From contig NZ_CP061721.1 of assembly GCF_014764445.1 (NCBI RefSeq), forward strand, positions 3,410,001 through 3,474,000: DNA of 64,000 nucleotides, read 5' to 3'. Source of the stretch: Pseudarthrobacter sp. BIM B-2242 (GTDB lineage: Bacteria; Actinomycetota; Actinomycetes; Actinomycetales; Micrococcaceae). Below, piece after piece: positions 35,064 to 44,132 of the stretch; position 1 is the stretch's first letter, and the number at the start of each line of letters is the position of its first letter. Under the pieces are notes generated by a model. The model made no database searches and had not been told where the DNA came from. It saw only the letters and a program-made list of their open reading frames with translations. The translations under genes were made by a program, and so were the position numbers.

Positions 35064-35756
35064 ATGAGTCCGGATGCCATGGTTGAAGACATTACGAACC
35101 TTCTTGAGGTCTGGGTAACTGGCTGGGCAGGTTGCCGCGGGTACCAGACGTCCACTGAGGGCCGCTTCCCCGCTGTACTGCGGGCCGACACCACCGGGGA
35201 CTGGGAATACTTCTCCCATGACCCTTCCGACGATGAGTTCGCAGCATTGGTAGCAAAGACCGTTGAAGCTCCTTCACGGATTCTGACCGTGCTGACCAAT
35301 GACGTCCTCCGCTACACGCAGCTTGCCGAGAAGCACGGGCTGAACATCACCTCCGCATCGCAGGCCATGATGATCGTGGATATGGAAACCCAGGACACCG
35401 AGGATCCCTGGCTCTCGGATGACGAGTTGAACCTGGTCACGTCGCAACTCGACGGCGTCCACCACGCCGTTGTCCGCTCCGGTGATGAGGTTGCGGCCAG
35501 CGGCAGGGTTTTTGTGGTGGACGGGACGGCCGTGTTCGACAAGATTGTGGTCCAGCCGGAGTTTCAGCGCCGCGGTCTGGGCAGCTTCATCATGAAGGCC
35601 CTCGCGGCGCAGGCCATCGGACCGGACGTTGAAAACGGCCTGTTGCTGGCCTCGCTGGATGGCCAAAAGCTCTACTCGCACCTGGGCTGGTCCGTGGTGT
35701 GCCGGGTACTGATGCTCTCCACGTCCTCCGAAGGTTCCGACCTGTCCGTGGGCTGA
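35064..35756 (+). CDS. GNAT-family acetyltransferase
   Basis: A 230-residue protein. The first about 130 residues are unassigned (LLEVWVTGWAGCRGYQTS). The second half is a GNAT fold with the acetyl-CoA loop VVQPEFQRRGLGSFIMKAL (V/I-x-P-x-x-R-x-x-G-x-G) and LYSHLGW near the end. ATG 35064 lies six bases after TACCCT (leaderless type). An in-frame TTG at 35031 with AAGGGAGG upstream is an alternative giving 241 residues. Substrate is unknown; a helicase gene follows 27 bp later. Confidence 0.83.
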   Translation: MSPDAMVEDITNLLEVWVTGWAGCRGYQTSTEGRFPAVLRADTTGDWEYFSHDPSDDEFAALVAKTVEAPSRILTVLTNDVLRYTQLAEKHGLNITSASQAMMIVDMETQDTEDPWLSDDELNLVTSQLDGVHHAVVRSGDEVAASGRVFVVDGTAVFDKIVVQPEFQRRGLGSFIMKALAAQAIGPDVENGLLLASLDGQKLYSHLGWSVVCRVLMLSTSSEGSDLSVG

Positions 35757-35783
35757 TTTTTCCCCGGGTGAAAGAATGTTGGG

Positions 35784-38216
35784 GTGAACCCCCATGACTC
35801 GCTGATCCCGTTGCTGGGCCGCGGCCCGGACCCGGAGCAGCTCCGTCATGTCCGCACCATCCCCGCCCGGCGGGCGGTCCACGAGCCGTGGCCTGACTGG
35901 GCCCATCCAGACCTGGTGGCAGCCTATGGGTCGCTGGGCATCCATGAGCCCTACCGCCACCAGATCCAGGCGGCCAGCCTGGCCCACGGCGGCGAGCACG
36001 TGGTGATTGCCACCGGCACGGCCTCCGGAAAATCCCTTGCGTACCAACTGCCGGCGCTGGACGCCATCCACCGCTCCGAGCTGCGGGTGCTGTCCGAACC
36101 CGGAAAAATCCACGACGACGGCGCCGTGACGCTGTACCTCTCCCCCACCAAGGCGCTCGCCGCCGACCAGCTGGCGGCCATCCGCTCCCTGAAGCTGCCC
36201 ACCGTACGGGCAGAGACGTACGACGGCGACACGGACCCCGCGTCCCGCCGCTGGATCCGGGACCACGCCAACTTCATCCTGGCGAACCCGGACATGCTGC
36301 ACTTCGGCATCCTGCCCAACCACGCCTGGTGGGCAAGTTTCTTCCGGCGGCTGCGGTACGTCATTGTCGATGAAGCCCACAGCTACCGGGGGGTCTTTGG
36401 CTCCCATGTTGCCAACCTGATGCGCAGGCTGCGCCGCATCTGCGCCTACTACGGTGCCGGGACGTCCCACCCGGGCCCGGTCTTCATCGCGGCGTCCGCC
36501 ACAGCCTCGGAGCCGGGTACATCGTTCGGGCGGCTGATCGGGGCGCCCGTCCGGGCTGTTGCCGAGGACTGCTCGCCGCACGGTTCCACCACCGTGGCGT
36601 TCTGGGAGCCGGCCCTGACCGAACTCAAGGGTGAGAACGGGGCCAAGGAGCGCCGCACAGCTGTTGCGGAGACCGCCGACCTGCTGGCCAACCTGGTCTC
36701 CTCCCGGATCAGGACCATCGCCTTCATCAAGTCCCGGCGCGGGGCCGAAACCATCTCCTCGATCACCAAGCGATTACTGGACGAGGTGGACCCCAGCCTG
36801 CCGCAGCGCGTGGCCGCCTACCGGTCGGGCTACCTGCCGGAGGAACGGCGCGCCCTGGAGAAGGCCCTCCGCTCCGGAGAGCTCCTGGGTGTCTCCAGCA
36901 CGTCCGCCCTCGAGTTGGGGATCGACATCTCCGGGCTGGACGCCGTGCTGGTGGCCGGCTGGCCGGGCACCAGGGCATCGCTGTTCCAGCAGATCGGCCG
37001 GGCCGGACGCGCCGGCCAGGACGCCATTGCTGCGTTCGTTGCCAGCGACGACCCCTTGGACACGTACCTGGTGAACCATCCCGAGGCCATCTTTGACGTC
37101 TCGGTGGAAGCAACCGTGTTTGACCCTTCCAACCCCTACGTGCTGGGACCGCATCTCTGCGCTGCCGCCGCGGAGCTCCCGCTTGGTGTGGCCGAACTCG
37201 GGCTCTTCGGCAACACGTCCGAAAAGCTGCTGGGGCAGCTTGTTGCCCAGGGTTACCTGCGGCGCCGGCCGGCCGGCTGGTTCTGGACCCACTCCCAAAG
37301 CGCTGCCGCCATGGTGAACCTTCGGGCCGACGGCGGCGGACCGGTGAGCATCGTGGACGCCGACACCGGCTCCCTGCTGGGGACCATGGACTCGCCGCAG
37401 ACCCACTATCAGGCCCATACCGGGGCGGTCTACGTCCACCAGGGTGACAGCTATGTTGTGGAGGAGCTGAACGAGGACGACCACTGCGTGATGGTCCGCC
37501 GCGCCAACCCCGACTACTACACCACCGCCCGCGACGTCACCCAGATCGAGGTCCTCGAAACCCAGCGGACCGCACAGTGGGGCGACGTTTCCGTGCACTT
37601 CGGGGACGTCAAAGTCACAACCCAGGTGGTCTCCTTCCAGCGGAAGGCCCTGATCTCCAATGAAATCCTGGGTGAGGAACCGCTGGAGCTGGGCGCCCGC
37701 GACCTGTTCACCAAGGCCGTCTGGTTCGTGGTGGAGAACCGTTCGCTGACAGGTGCGGGGCTGATCGAGGCACAGTTCCCGGGAGCTCTGCACGCTGCCG
37801 AACACGCAGCGATCGGGCTTCTGCCGCTGGTGGCCTCGAGCGACCGCTGGGACATTGGCGGCGTGTCCACAGCCATCCACGCCGACACGGGCGTGCCCAC
37901 CATCTTCGTGTATGACGGGCACCCCGGGGGCGCGGGTTTCGCGGAGCGCGGCTTCGACAAGGCGAAGGTCTGGCTCTCGGCGACGCGGGACGCCATCAAA
38001 GCCTGTGAGTGTGAGTCCGGCTGCCCGTCCTGCGTCCAGTCCCCTAAATGCGGGAACAAAAACAACCCCTTGGACAAGGCTGCGGCCATCATGCTGATCA
38101 ACGTCCTCCTCAAAGACTCGAGCGAGGCGCCTCCCCGAGACGTGGAACTCCCGCCCCCTGCGGAGCGCGACCTCGATCCGGTTTCGGCTCAGGGCGGCGG
38201 TCCCGCCCGCGCATGA
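35784..38216 (+). CDS. DEAD/DEAH-box helicase with DUF1998-type zinc cluster (Hrq1/YprA/MrfA family)
   Basis: An 810-residue superfamily 2 helicase. Walker A is ATGTASGKS (residues 76-84), the DEAH box VIVDEAHSY near residue 195, and motif III IAASATASEP. The second RecA domain has SALELGIDISGLDAVL and QQIGRAGRAGQ. Near residue 740 is the four-Cys motif CECESGCPSCVQSPKC that marks the MrfA/Hrq1 group, known from B. subtilis MrfA to take part in mitomycin-adduct repair. GTG 35784 begins the frame. Its 3' end overlaps the convergent Tad operon by 28 bp. Confidence 0.92.
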   Translation: MNPHDSLIPLLGRGPDPEQLRHVRTIPARRAVHEPWPDWAHPDLVAAYGSLGIHEPYRHQIQAASLAHGGEHVVIATGTASGKSLAYQLPALDAIHRSELRVLSEPGKIHDDGAVTLYLSPTKALAADQLAAIRSLKLPTVRAETYDGDTDPASRRWIRDHANFILANPDMLHFGILPNHAWWASFFRRLRYVIVDEAHSYRGVFGSHVANLMRRLRRICAYYGAGTSHPGPVFIAASATASEPGTSFGRLIGAPVRAVAEDCSPHGSTTVAFWEPALTELKGENGAKERRTAVAETADLLANLVSSRIRTIAFIKSRRGAETISSITKRLLDEVDPSLPQRVAAYRSGYLPEERRALEKALRSGELLGVSSTSALELGIDISGLDAVLVAGWPGTRASLFQQIGRAGRAGQDAIAAFVASDDPLDTYLVNHPEAIFDVSVEATVFDPSNPYVLGPHLCAAAAELPLGVAELGLFGNTSEKLLGQLVAQGYLRRRPAGWFWTHSQSAAAMVNLRADGGGPVSIVDADTGSLLGTMDSPQTHYQAHTGAVYVHQGDSYVVEELNEDDHCVMVRRANPDYYTTARDVTQIEVLETQRTAQWGDVSVHFGDVKVTTQVVSFQRKALISNEILGEEPLELGARDLFTKAVWFVVENRSLTGAGLIEAQFPGALHAAEHAAIGLLPLVASSDRWDIGGVSTAIHADTGVPTIFVYDGHPGGAGFAERGFDKAKVWLSATRDAIKACECESGCPSCVQSPKCGNKNNPLDKAAAIMLINVLLKDSSEAPPRDVELPPPAERDLDPVSAQGGGPARA

Positions 38217-38548
38217 CCGCTGGCGGCGCCCAACACGGTCCGGACCGCCAGCTCTGTTCTGACTTCCAGGGTCTGCCCGGGTCCTTCCGTGCACGTCACG
38301 AGGACGGCGCTGTGCCGGGCGGCCACGTCCGCTGCGACCGTACAAGGATCACCTGAGGTCAGCCCGCGCAGGGCATCTGCTCCGGCGAGCGCGGCAAGGT
38401 CCGCCGCCGCTGCCGCCCTGCTGGCCATCACGGCTGACTGGGCAAGAAGCACCATCAGCGCCAAAGCCATGATGACCACCAGCCCCAGCCCTGCCGCCAG
38501 GACGGTTCCCGAGCCGCGCTCCCGCTGGTCCCGGCTCCGGACGCTCAT
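38189..38548 (-). CDS. Rv3654c-type TadE-like secreted protein, last gene of the Tad operon
   Basis: A 119-residue protein with one N-terminal membrane helix preceded by RERGSGTVLAAGLGLVVIMA, the pseudopilin-like signature of TadE/TadG-like helicase-neighbour proteins in Actinobacteria. Small residues (SRAAAAADLAALAGADAL) follow the helix, typical of this group. ATG 38548 overlaps the TadE stop (ATGA). The gene end overlaps the convergent helicase gene by 28 bp. Confidence 0.82.
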   Translation of the reverse strand: MSVRSRDQRERGSGTVLAAGLGLVVIMALALMVLLAQSAVMASRAAAAADLAALAGADALRGLTSGDPCTVAADVAARHSAVLVTCTEGPGQTLEVRTELAVRTVLGAASGHARAGPPP

Positions 38549-39078
38549 GACCGGACGTCGCTCAATCGGGGCAGCACGTCGGGCGGCACCATGCTGTGGA
38601 GGGCGATTCCTGACGCTACCGGCACTTCGCCGCGGGTTGATGCCCGTGCTGTCAGGGTCCACGGCACGGTGGCGCCCATGGGACCGCCAACCCTGTCCGC
38701 AACGGTGACGCTAAGCCACTCGCCGTTGACCGTCACAGACGCCGTGGCCGACGCGCCCGCTAAGGTCCGGACGATACCCTCCACCGCACCCGGGTCCTCG
38801 CCTCGTGCCAGTGCCCTGGCGCCAGCGTGTGCTGCCTCCTCAAGCCTGAGCTGGGTGACGCCGGCAGCGGTTCCGGACAGGAGCAAAGCAAGCAGCAGAA
38901 GGACAGCCGGCAGCGCCACGGCGAATTCGGCCGTCACGGCGCCGGTCACGGAGCCCGGGGCATTTCCGGCCCCACGAGCTTCACCACCACGACCCCCGCG
39001 ACCGGCAGGGACGGGATCCGGCTTCCTGATGCTGCCCTGCCCGGTGTCCGGAAGCATCGCTGCCGGCGCCCTTCTCAC
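38545..39078 (-). CDS. TadE-family pseudopilin
   Basis: A 177-residue minor pilin-like protein. After a Gly/Arg-rich N-terminus comes GAVTAEFAVALPAVLLLLAL, the TadE signature with the conserved Glu at position +5 of the mature helix. The remainder is a small extracellular domain (VTVNGEWLSVTVADRVGG). ATG 39078 overlaps the DUF4244 stop by 4 bp. Confidence 0.88.
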   Translation of the reverse strand: MRRAPAAMLPDTGQGSIRKPDPVPAGRGGRGGEARGAGNAPGSVTGAVTAEFAVALPAVLLLLALLLSGTAAGVTQLRLEEAAHAGARALARGEDPGAVEGIVRTLAGASATASVTVNGEWLSVTVADRVGGPMGATVPWTLTARASTRGEVPVASGIALHSMVPPDVLPRLSDVRS

Positions 39079-39437
39079 GGCAGGGCCAGCGCGGTGCGGA
39101 TCAGCGTCAGCAGGAATCCGCGTACCTCGTCGCTGCGGAGAATGAAGACGAGGATCCCGGCGAAGCCCACCGCCGCCAACGTGGCTATGGCGTATTCGGC
39201 TGTAGCCATCCCGGCCTCGGAAGCCGTGAACTGCTGCCAGCGCTTCTTCGCCGCGCTGGCTCCCGGGTTCAGCTCCACAACGTTGCCCGCGGTCTCTGTG
39301 CCGTCCTCCCGCGGGCAGGTGCAGGCGACGGATTCTGCAACGGAAGGCGCTGCCGGGTCCCGCTCAGGGGTACCGGCAAACCCAGCGCCGGACTGCGGTG
39401 CAGGGGCCGGGGAAAAGCCGTTTTGGATGGTTGTCAT
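39075..39437 (-). CDS. DUF4244 Flp-type pilin
   Basis: A 120-residue protein; the hydrophobic helix ASEAGMATAEYAIATLAAVG with the GMATAEYA cleavage-like motif and Glu+5 marks it as the Flp-pilin-like DUF4244 family of actinobacterial Tad loci. The N-terminal 60 residues are soluble and contain a CTCPRED segment. It is separated from tadC by 156 bp with no visible gene, and could be made at higher level. Confidence 0.87.
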   Translation of the reverse strand: MTTIQNGFSPAPAPQSGAGFAGTPERDPAAPSVAESVACTCPREDGTETAGNVVELNPGASAAKKRWQQFTASEAGMATAEYAIATLAAVGFAGILVFILRSDEVRGFLLTLIRTALALP

Positions 39438-39593
39438 GGTTGTTTGTCCCTTCTGTGTCCGGCCGAGTTGCCGGGCTGATTCGACTCTTCCGGGCTTCCC
39501 ACGGGGCGGTAAGGGCGAAACTCCTCCAAGTGGATAACCGGGCCTGTGAACAGGTTGTGGAGGAGGGGACGGAACCAGTGCCAGGACCCGGCG

Positions 39594-40226
39594 TTACGAT
39601 CCAGAGGGAACCAGCGCCAGGAGAACGGGCACCACGCCGAGGCAGATGAAGGCAGGAAGGGAGCACAGGCCCAGCGGGATGACGAGCTTCACGCCCAGGG
39701 AGGCGGCGCGTTTCTCCGCCGCACGGAACCTTTCCCGGCGCAGCCTGGCGGCCTGTGCATAGAGAATGGCGGACGACGGCGCGCCGGTCAGGGCGGCAAA
39801 CCCGAGTGCATCACGCAGTTCCAGGATCTCGGGAAGCCGGACTTCGGAACTGCGCCAGGCCGTCTCCCAGTCGGCCCCGATGGCCAGTGCCGAGACTACC
39901 GGGCGCAGCGCCTGGCGGTAGTCCTTGGACGCGGAGGCCGCAATGAGTTCCAAGGAGCGTCCAATTCCGGAGCCGGCGTCCAGCATTGCGGCCACAAGTT
40001 CCAGCATCATGGCTGTGTCGCGCAATCCGTCAGGGAGGCCCTGGCCATCGCCCTGCCGGGAGCCATCCCGGGCGCTCCGCGTACCCGGTTTGTTGCCGGA
40101 CCGCCCGGACCGCACACCCAATCTCAGCAGCCGCTGCCGTACCCGGCCCGGCTGTGAAAAGACCAGACTTGAAACGAGGACCAGGAGAACGGCGAGCACA
40201 ACCCCGGGCACAAAGTGACCTGTCAC
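39594..40226 (-). CDS. TadC-type type II secretion F protein
   Basis: A 210-residue membrane platform protein with the T2SSF domain: LRDTAMMLELVAAMLDAGSG, then two C-terminal membrane segments ending in LGVVPVLLALVPSGS. It pairs with TadB to anchor the pilus motor. Start overlaps the TadB stop by 4 bp (ATGA). It is shorter than proteobacterial TadC, which is usual for this Actinobacteria-type locus. Confidence 0.85.
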   Translation of the reverse strand: MTGHFVPGVVLAVLLVLVSSLVFSQPGRVRQRLLRLGVRSGRSGNKPGTRSARDGSRQGDGQGLPDGLRDTAMMLELVAAMLDAGSGIGRSLELIAASASKDYRQALRPVVSALAIGADWETAWRSSEVRLPEILELRDALGFAALTGAPSSAILYAQAARLRRERFRAAEKRAASLGVKLVIPLGLCSLPAFICLGVVPVLLALVPSGS

Positions 40227-41170
40227 GGCACGGCCCCTGCGGCAGCGTGGACCAGGCGGGCGGACCAGATTCTCCCGGCCACGGTGAGGGCCACCCCCGC
40301 TGCGAGCGCCGCCATGCCCAACGGCGTCCCGAACAGCATGGCCAGGGGGTCTGCACCCAGGGCCATGCCCAGGCCCAGGCCCGTCGCTGGCAGCCAGGTC
40401 AGGAGGCTCACGGTGGCCTTGGGCCCGGCAAGCGCTGTTTGCCGGGCGGCGTCCGCGTCATCTTCCACCTCCAGCTGGGCTGCGAACCGCGCCAGGACAT
40501 CCGCCAGGGGACAGCCGCTGGCTTCGGCAATGTCAAAACACGCGGCCAGCTCCAGCCAGATCCGGGTCTCCCTGCCGGCAGCGCGCGGAAATGCTGCCGG
40601 GGCGGCTCTCCTGATCGCCTCGGACACCGGCAGGCCCCGGGATGCAGCGGCCCGGACGGCGCCCAGCATCGCCAGGGAACCGGGGCTCAGGCCAGGTACA
40701 TTACGCCCGGCAGCTCGTGCCTTGGCTGAAGCAGCCGGTGCCTCGGCCGGAGCAGTTCGTGCCTTGGCCGGAGCAGCTGGTGCCTCGGCAGGATTCCTTT
40801 GCCGGGCAATGCCTGATGGGCCACGTCCGCTTTCTTCCGGACGGCCGTGGTGGACCAGCCATAATTCGTCCCACAGCCGCGCCGGTGTGCGCCCTCCCTT
40901 CAGCAACGCCGCGAGCTGCTGGACCACCAGGGTCAGCGAAAGCTGACCTTGGCCCTGTCCGGCACGGCGTACCTTGCGCCATGAAAGGCCAAAGCTGAAT
41001 CCCGGCGCCGAACGGTCGATGCTTCCGTCACCGTGCAGGGCATCCGGACCTGCGGCGCGGCCCCGGCCGGTGCTCCCTGCAGCCCGCCGAAACCGGCCCG
41101 CCGCACCGCCGGGCGGCCGGAACAGCAGAATGACAGCAGCGGCGAGGATGCCGGCCAGCACGGCCGTCAC
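40223..41170 (-). CDS. TadB-type type II secretion F protein
   Basis: A 315-residue membrane protein with an N-terminal helix (AVLAGILAAAVILLFRPPGG) and T2SSF domain (VVQQLAALLKGGRTPARLW). The middle carries a low-complexity Ala/Glu/Pro repeat: PAEAPAAPAKARTAPAEAPA. Start overlaps the tadA stop by 4 bp. The Ala-rich linker is probably neutral. Confidence 0.85.
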   Translation of the reverse strand: MTAVLAGILAAAVILLFRPPGGAAGRFRRAAGSTGRGRAAGPDALHGDGSIDRSAPGFSFGLSWRKVRRAGQGQGQLSLTLVVQQLAALLKGGRTPARLWDELWLVHHGRPEESGRGPSGIARQRNPAEAPAAPAKARTAPAEAPAASAKARAAGRNVPGLSPGSLAMLGAVRAAASRGLPVSEAIRRAAPAAFPRAAGRETRIWLELAACFDIAEASGCPLADVLARFAAQLEVEDDADAARQTALAGPKATVSLLTWLPATGLGLGMALGADPLAMLFGTPLGMAALAAGVALTVAGRIWSARLVHAAAGAVP

Positions 41171-42423
41171 GCCGCGGCGCCCAGCTCAGGCGACATCCCC
41201 AGCCGCTCACTCAGCAACTCCCAGGCGGGCCCGGCGGCTAACCGGTTGAGCCGGTTCTCAAGGGCCGGGACCACAGCCAGTCCTCCGGGGCCATCCTGCA
41301 CCACGCCCACACAGGATACCCGCCGTCCCTGACGCGACCGCTCCACATGCACCACAACGTCCAGTGCACTGGCTGCCTGGAGCCGGACCGCGTCCTGGCC
41401 TAGCCCTGCGAGTGCGCCCAAGGCCGTCAACCGGGCTGGGACGGCGGTGGCCGTATTCGCGTGAATGGTCCCTCCTCCGCCGGTGTGGCCGGTGTTCATG
41501 GCCGTCAGGAGTTCCCGAACCTCGGCGCCCCGGCACTCCCCCACCACCAGGCGGTCCGGGCGCATCCGCAGTGCTTGCCGGACCAGTTCGCCCAAATCCA
41601 CCTCGCCTCCGCCTTCGAGGTTTCCGTGCCGGGACTCGAGCGAAACGATGTGCGGATGGACGGGGTTCAGTTCGGAGGCGTCCTCGATCAGGACCAGCCG
41701 CTCCGCCGGGGAACACAGCCCCAGCAGGGTAGAGAGCAGAGTGGTCTTCCCCGAGCCGGTGGCTCCGCTGATGAGGAAGCTCAGCCGGTGCCGGACAATG
41801 CCCTCCAAAACCTCATGCACCACGCTGCCGAACATCCCGCCGGAGCTGAGCTCCGCCATGGTGAAGACCTGTTCGCGCCGGATCCTGACACTCAGCAGGG
41901 TGCCCGCTGTCGAAATCGGCGGCAGTACGGCGTGGACACGGTAGCCGCCTTCGAGCCTGACATCAACGCACGGCGAACCGTCGTCCAGCCGCCTTCCGCC
42001 GGCAGCCACAAGCCTCGAAGCCAACGCCCTCACCTGGGCTTCGCCGGCAAACGAAACCCCCGCCGGTTCGATGCCCCTCCCCCTGTCGATCCATACCGAG
42101 TCCGGGGCATTGACGAAGATGTCCGTGACCCGGACGTCCCGGGTCAGCTCCTGGAGGGGTCCAAGTCCGTTCAGCTCCGCGCTGATCCGTTCGACGGCCG
42201 CCAGGGAACCGGCTGTGCCCAGCAGCCGTCCGGTGGCCTGGACAGCTGCCGCAACGCGGGAAGCCGTAACCGGACCGGCGTCGGCCATGACCGACTCGCG
42301 GACCGTTTCCAGCAGTGCCGAATCAACACCGCGAGGGTCCAGGACACGTGCCTGGCGGCGGCGCGCTCCGGCAGGCTGAACCGGTGGAAACGGCATGGAC
42401 GGCGGACCGGCCTGCCTGGTCAC
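41167..42423 (-). CDS. tadA: TadA/CpaF-type secretion ATPase
   Basis: A 418-residue hexameric ATPase that powers assembly of Flp/Tad pili. Walker A is ISGATGSGKTTLLS near residue 220; the Asp box LVLIEDASELNP and the His box GHTGGGGTIHANTA are present, together with VTDIFVNAPDSVWIDRG in the N-terminal domain. ATG 42423 overlaps the upstream Ssd-like gene by 4 bp. Confidence 0.93.
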   Translation of the reverse strand: MTRQAGPPSMPFPPVQPAGARRRQARVLDPRGVDSALLETVRESVMADAGPVTASRVAAAVQATGRLLGTAGSLAAVERISAELNGLGPLQELTRDVRVTDIFVNAPDSVWIDRGRGIEPAGVSFAGEAQVRALASRLVAAGGRRLDDGSPCVDVRLEGGYRVHAVLPPISTAGTLLSVRIRREQVFTMAELSSGGMFGSVVHEVLEGIVRHRLSFLISGATGSGKTTLLSTLLGLCSPAERLVLIEDASELNPVHPHIVSLESRHGNLEGGGEVDLGELVRQALRMRPDRLVVGECRGAEVRELLTAMNTGHTGGGGTIHANTATAVPARLTALGALAGLGQDAVRLQAASALDVVVHVERSRQGRRVSCVGVVQDGPGGLAVVPALENRLNRLAAGPAWELLSERLGMSPELGAAA

Positions 42424-43691
42424 AGCAACTCCCCCACCGGGATGTCGCCGGCCACAAGATCCAGCACAGATCCGGCGAAGTGCCTGATGCTTCGCCGGTT
42501 GCCCAGGTCAAGAAGCCGCCCGTTTTCCCCGGCCGCGGTGACGCCCCGCAGCTCCGGCACCCGGCCCTGCACTGGCAGACCAACAGCGTCCGCAATCAGT
42601 CCGGCGTCCAGTGCGGCGCCGGTTTTGCCCCGGACCAGCAGCGCCGCCTCAACCGGGGGAAGTTCGTGGAGCAGCCGGGCCGTTGCCACGGCGGCTTTCA
42701 GCTGTGCCGGCACAACCACCAGAAGCCGGTCACAGTCCCAGGCAAACATGTGGACGGGCTCTGCGCCGCGACCAATGTCCACCACCACCAGTTCGTAGCC
42801 GCGGCGGGCAGCATCCAGCACACCACCCGCGGCAGCAGCATCCACAGGCGCCGGACGATCGCGGCTGCCCGGCCAGGACAGGAATGAAAACCCGCCGGCG
42901 ACGGGCAGTGACTCGGCGAGCTGCTCTGGATCGATGCTGCCGCTGGCGCCGGCCAGATCCGGCCAACGCAGGCCGGGCGTCTCCTCGGCGGCCAGCGCGA
43001 GCTCCAGGCCGCCGCCCCAGGGATCGCCGTCAACCAGCAGGACCCGGACACCCAGCCTGGCTGCTGCCTGTGCAATCCAGATGGCCGAGGTGGTGGCTCC
43101 GGCCCCGCCGCAGCCGCCTGTGATACCCAGAACCAGGCCGCCGGCTTCGGGCGAACGCGATCTGCTCAGATGCTCAGCCAGCCAGGCCGAGGCATCGGGA
43201 AGCACTGCCACCCGCTCCGCCCCGAGGGCCGCAGCCAGGTGCCAGAGGCTGTCCCCTTCCCCGTTGAGGCCCACCAGTACCGCGGGTGCCCGGCGTCGCG
43301 GAGGCAGTTCACGGACATCGCTTCCCACCAGCACGGCGGCGGCGGAGTCCCAATATTTGGCCGCATCCGCGACGTCTGCCACGACCCTTAGCTGTCCGCC
43401 GGCGGCAGCCACAATCTGCTCCACCTGCCCCTGCAGAAAGTCCTGGCCGGTGACCAGCAGCACCTCGTCTGCCGCCGTGTCCGGCAACCATGCCCCGGCA
43501 GCCGGCCCGGAGCCGGACGTTCCGGCGCCCAACCCGCCGGGCCCCACCCCGCCGGCACCTAACCCACTGGCCTCGAAGCCGCCGGCCCCGGGCTCGGCGG
43601 ATGCAGCTCCACGGGGAGGGGAGGACCGGGCGCGGGGCCGCTGGGAAGACGGCTGGTCGGAAGGTGATGGCGATAGCTGGTGCCTGCTCAT
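42420..43691 (-). CDS. Septum-site-determining-like protein (Ssd/TadZ/CpaE family)
   Basis: A 423-residue MinD/ParA-superfamily protein placed first in the Tad operon, as in other Actinobacteria. N-terminal part is Pro/Ala/Gly-rich; the receiver-like middle contains WDSAAAVLVGSDVREL. The ATPase domain begins VLGITGGCGGAGATTSAIWI, a deviant Walker A (lacks the classic GK) typical for Ssd, with LLVDGDPWGGGLELAL. It likely localises the pilus machine. The start at 43691 has GGAGAG seven bases upstream. Confidence 0.87.
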   Translation of the reverse strand: MSRHQLSPSPSDQPSSQRPRARSSPPRGAASAEPGAGGFEASGLGAGGVGPGGLGAGTSGSGPAAGAWLPDTAADEVLLVTGQDFLQGQVEQIVAAAGGQLRVVADVADAAKYWDSAAAVLVGSDVRELPPRRRAPAVLVGLNGEGDSLWHLAAALGAERVAVLPDASAWLAEHLSRSRSPEAGGLVLGITGGCGGAGATTSAIWIAQAAARLGVRVLLVDGDPWGGGLELALAAEETPGLRWPDLAGASGSIDPEQLAESLPVAGGFSFLSWPGSRDRPAPVDAAAAGGVLDAARRGYELVVVDIGRGAEPVHMFAWDCDRLLVVVPAQLKAAVATARLLHELPPVEAALLVRGKTGAALDAGLIADAVGLPVQGRVPELRGVTAAGENGRLLDLGNRRSIRHFAGSVLDLVAGDIPVGELL

Positions 43692-43820
43692 GGAGCAACT
43701 CTCCACGTCACCGGGTCCGACACACAGGGGCCGTTCCCTCTATGTGGACAACTCCACTCATCCGGAAAGGAATGGACCTACGGGCCGATGACCCTGGAGG
43801 TCCACATCCCTCCCGCCCGG

Positions 43821-44021
43821 CTACTGCTTCCCGTACTTTCGGTGGACGGCCTGCTTACTGACGCCCAGGCACAGGGCAATCGCTTCCCAGGACAAACCCG
43901 CCTGCCGGGCCTTGCGGACCAGGGACGCCTCAGTGCGTCCCACTTCCTTGTGCAGTTCGGCCACCGCGTAGAGCGCTTCCGCAGGCCCTTTTCCGTCCAT
44001 TGATGCCACCAGCATTTTCAT
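43821..44021 (-). CDS. Small HTH protein
   Basis: A 66-residue protein. The second half is an HTH: EASLVRKARQAGLSWEAIAL followed by CLGVSKQAVHRKYGKQ, which resembles the domain found in actinobacterial AsnC/Xre-like stand-alone regulators. The chosen start is ATG 44021 with GGAGGT seven bases upstream; an ATG at 44036 lies before that ribosome site. It is divergent from the polymerase-like gene across two identical-type operators, so it probably regulates itself and that gene. Confidence 0.8.
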   Translation of the reverse strand: MKMLVASMDGKGPAEALYAVAELHKEVGRTEASLVRKARQAGLSWEAIALCLGVSKQAVHRKYGKQ

Positions 44022-44039
44022 TCGTTCCACCTCCATGCC

Positions 44040-44083
44040 GTCAACACTAGTTGACAACCTGATTGGCGTCAACAAACGTTGAC
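44040..44083. promoter_or_regulatory. Tandem palindromic operators GTCAAC-N4-GTTGAC
   Basis: GTCAACACTAGTTGAC (44040-44055) and GTCAACAAACGTTGAC (44068-44083) have identical 6-base arms and a 4-base centre, 28 bp apart, in the gap between the small HTH gene and the polymerase gene. Same-helix-face spacing (about 2.7 turns) is approximate. Confidence 0.8.
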
Positions 44084-44132
44084 GGAGAACCGCCGTCCAT
44101 CCGCGCCCCCGCCACAAGGCAGAATTGACGGT

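Noticed and set aside
36774..38345. A 523-codon minus-strand frame opposite the helicase
   Set aside because: Low-complexity antisense frame, no recognisable domain, conflicts with the intact helicase.
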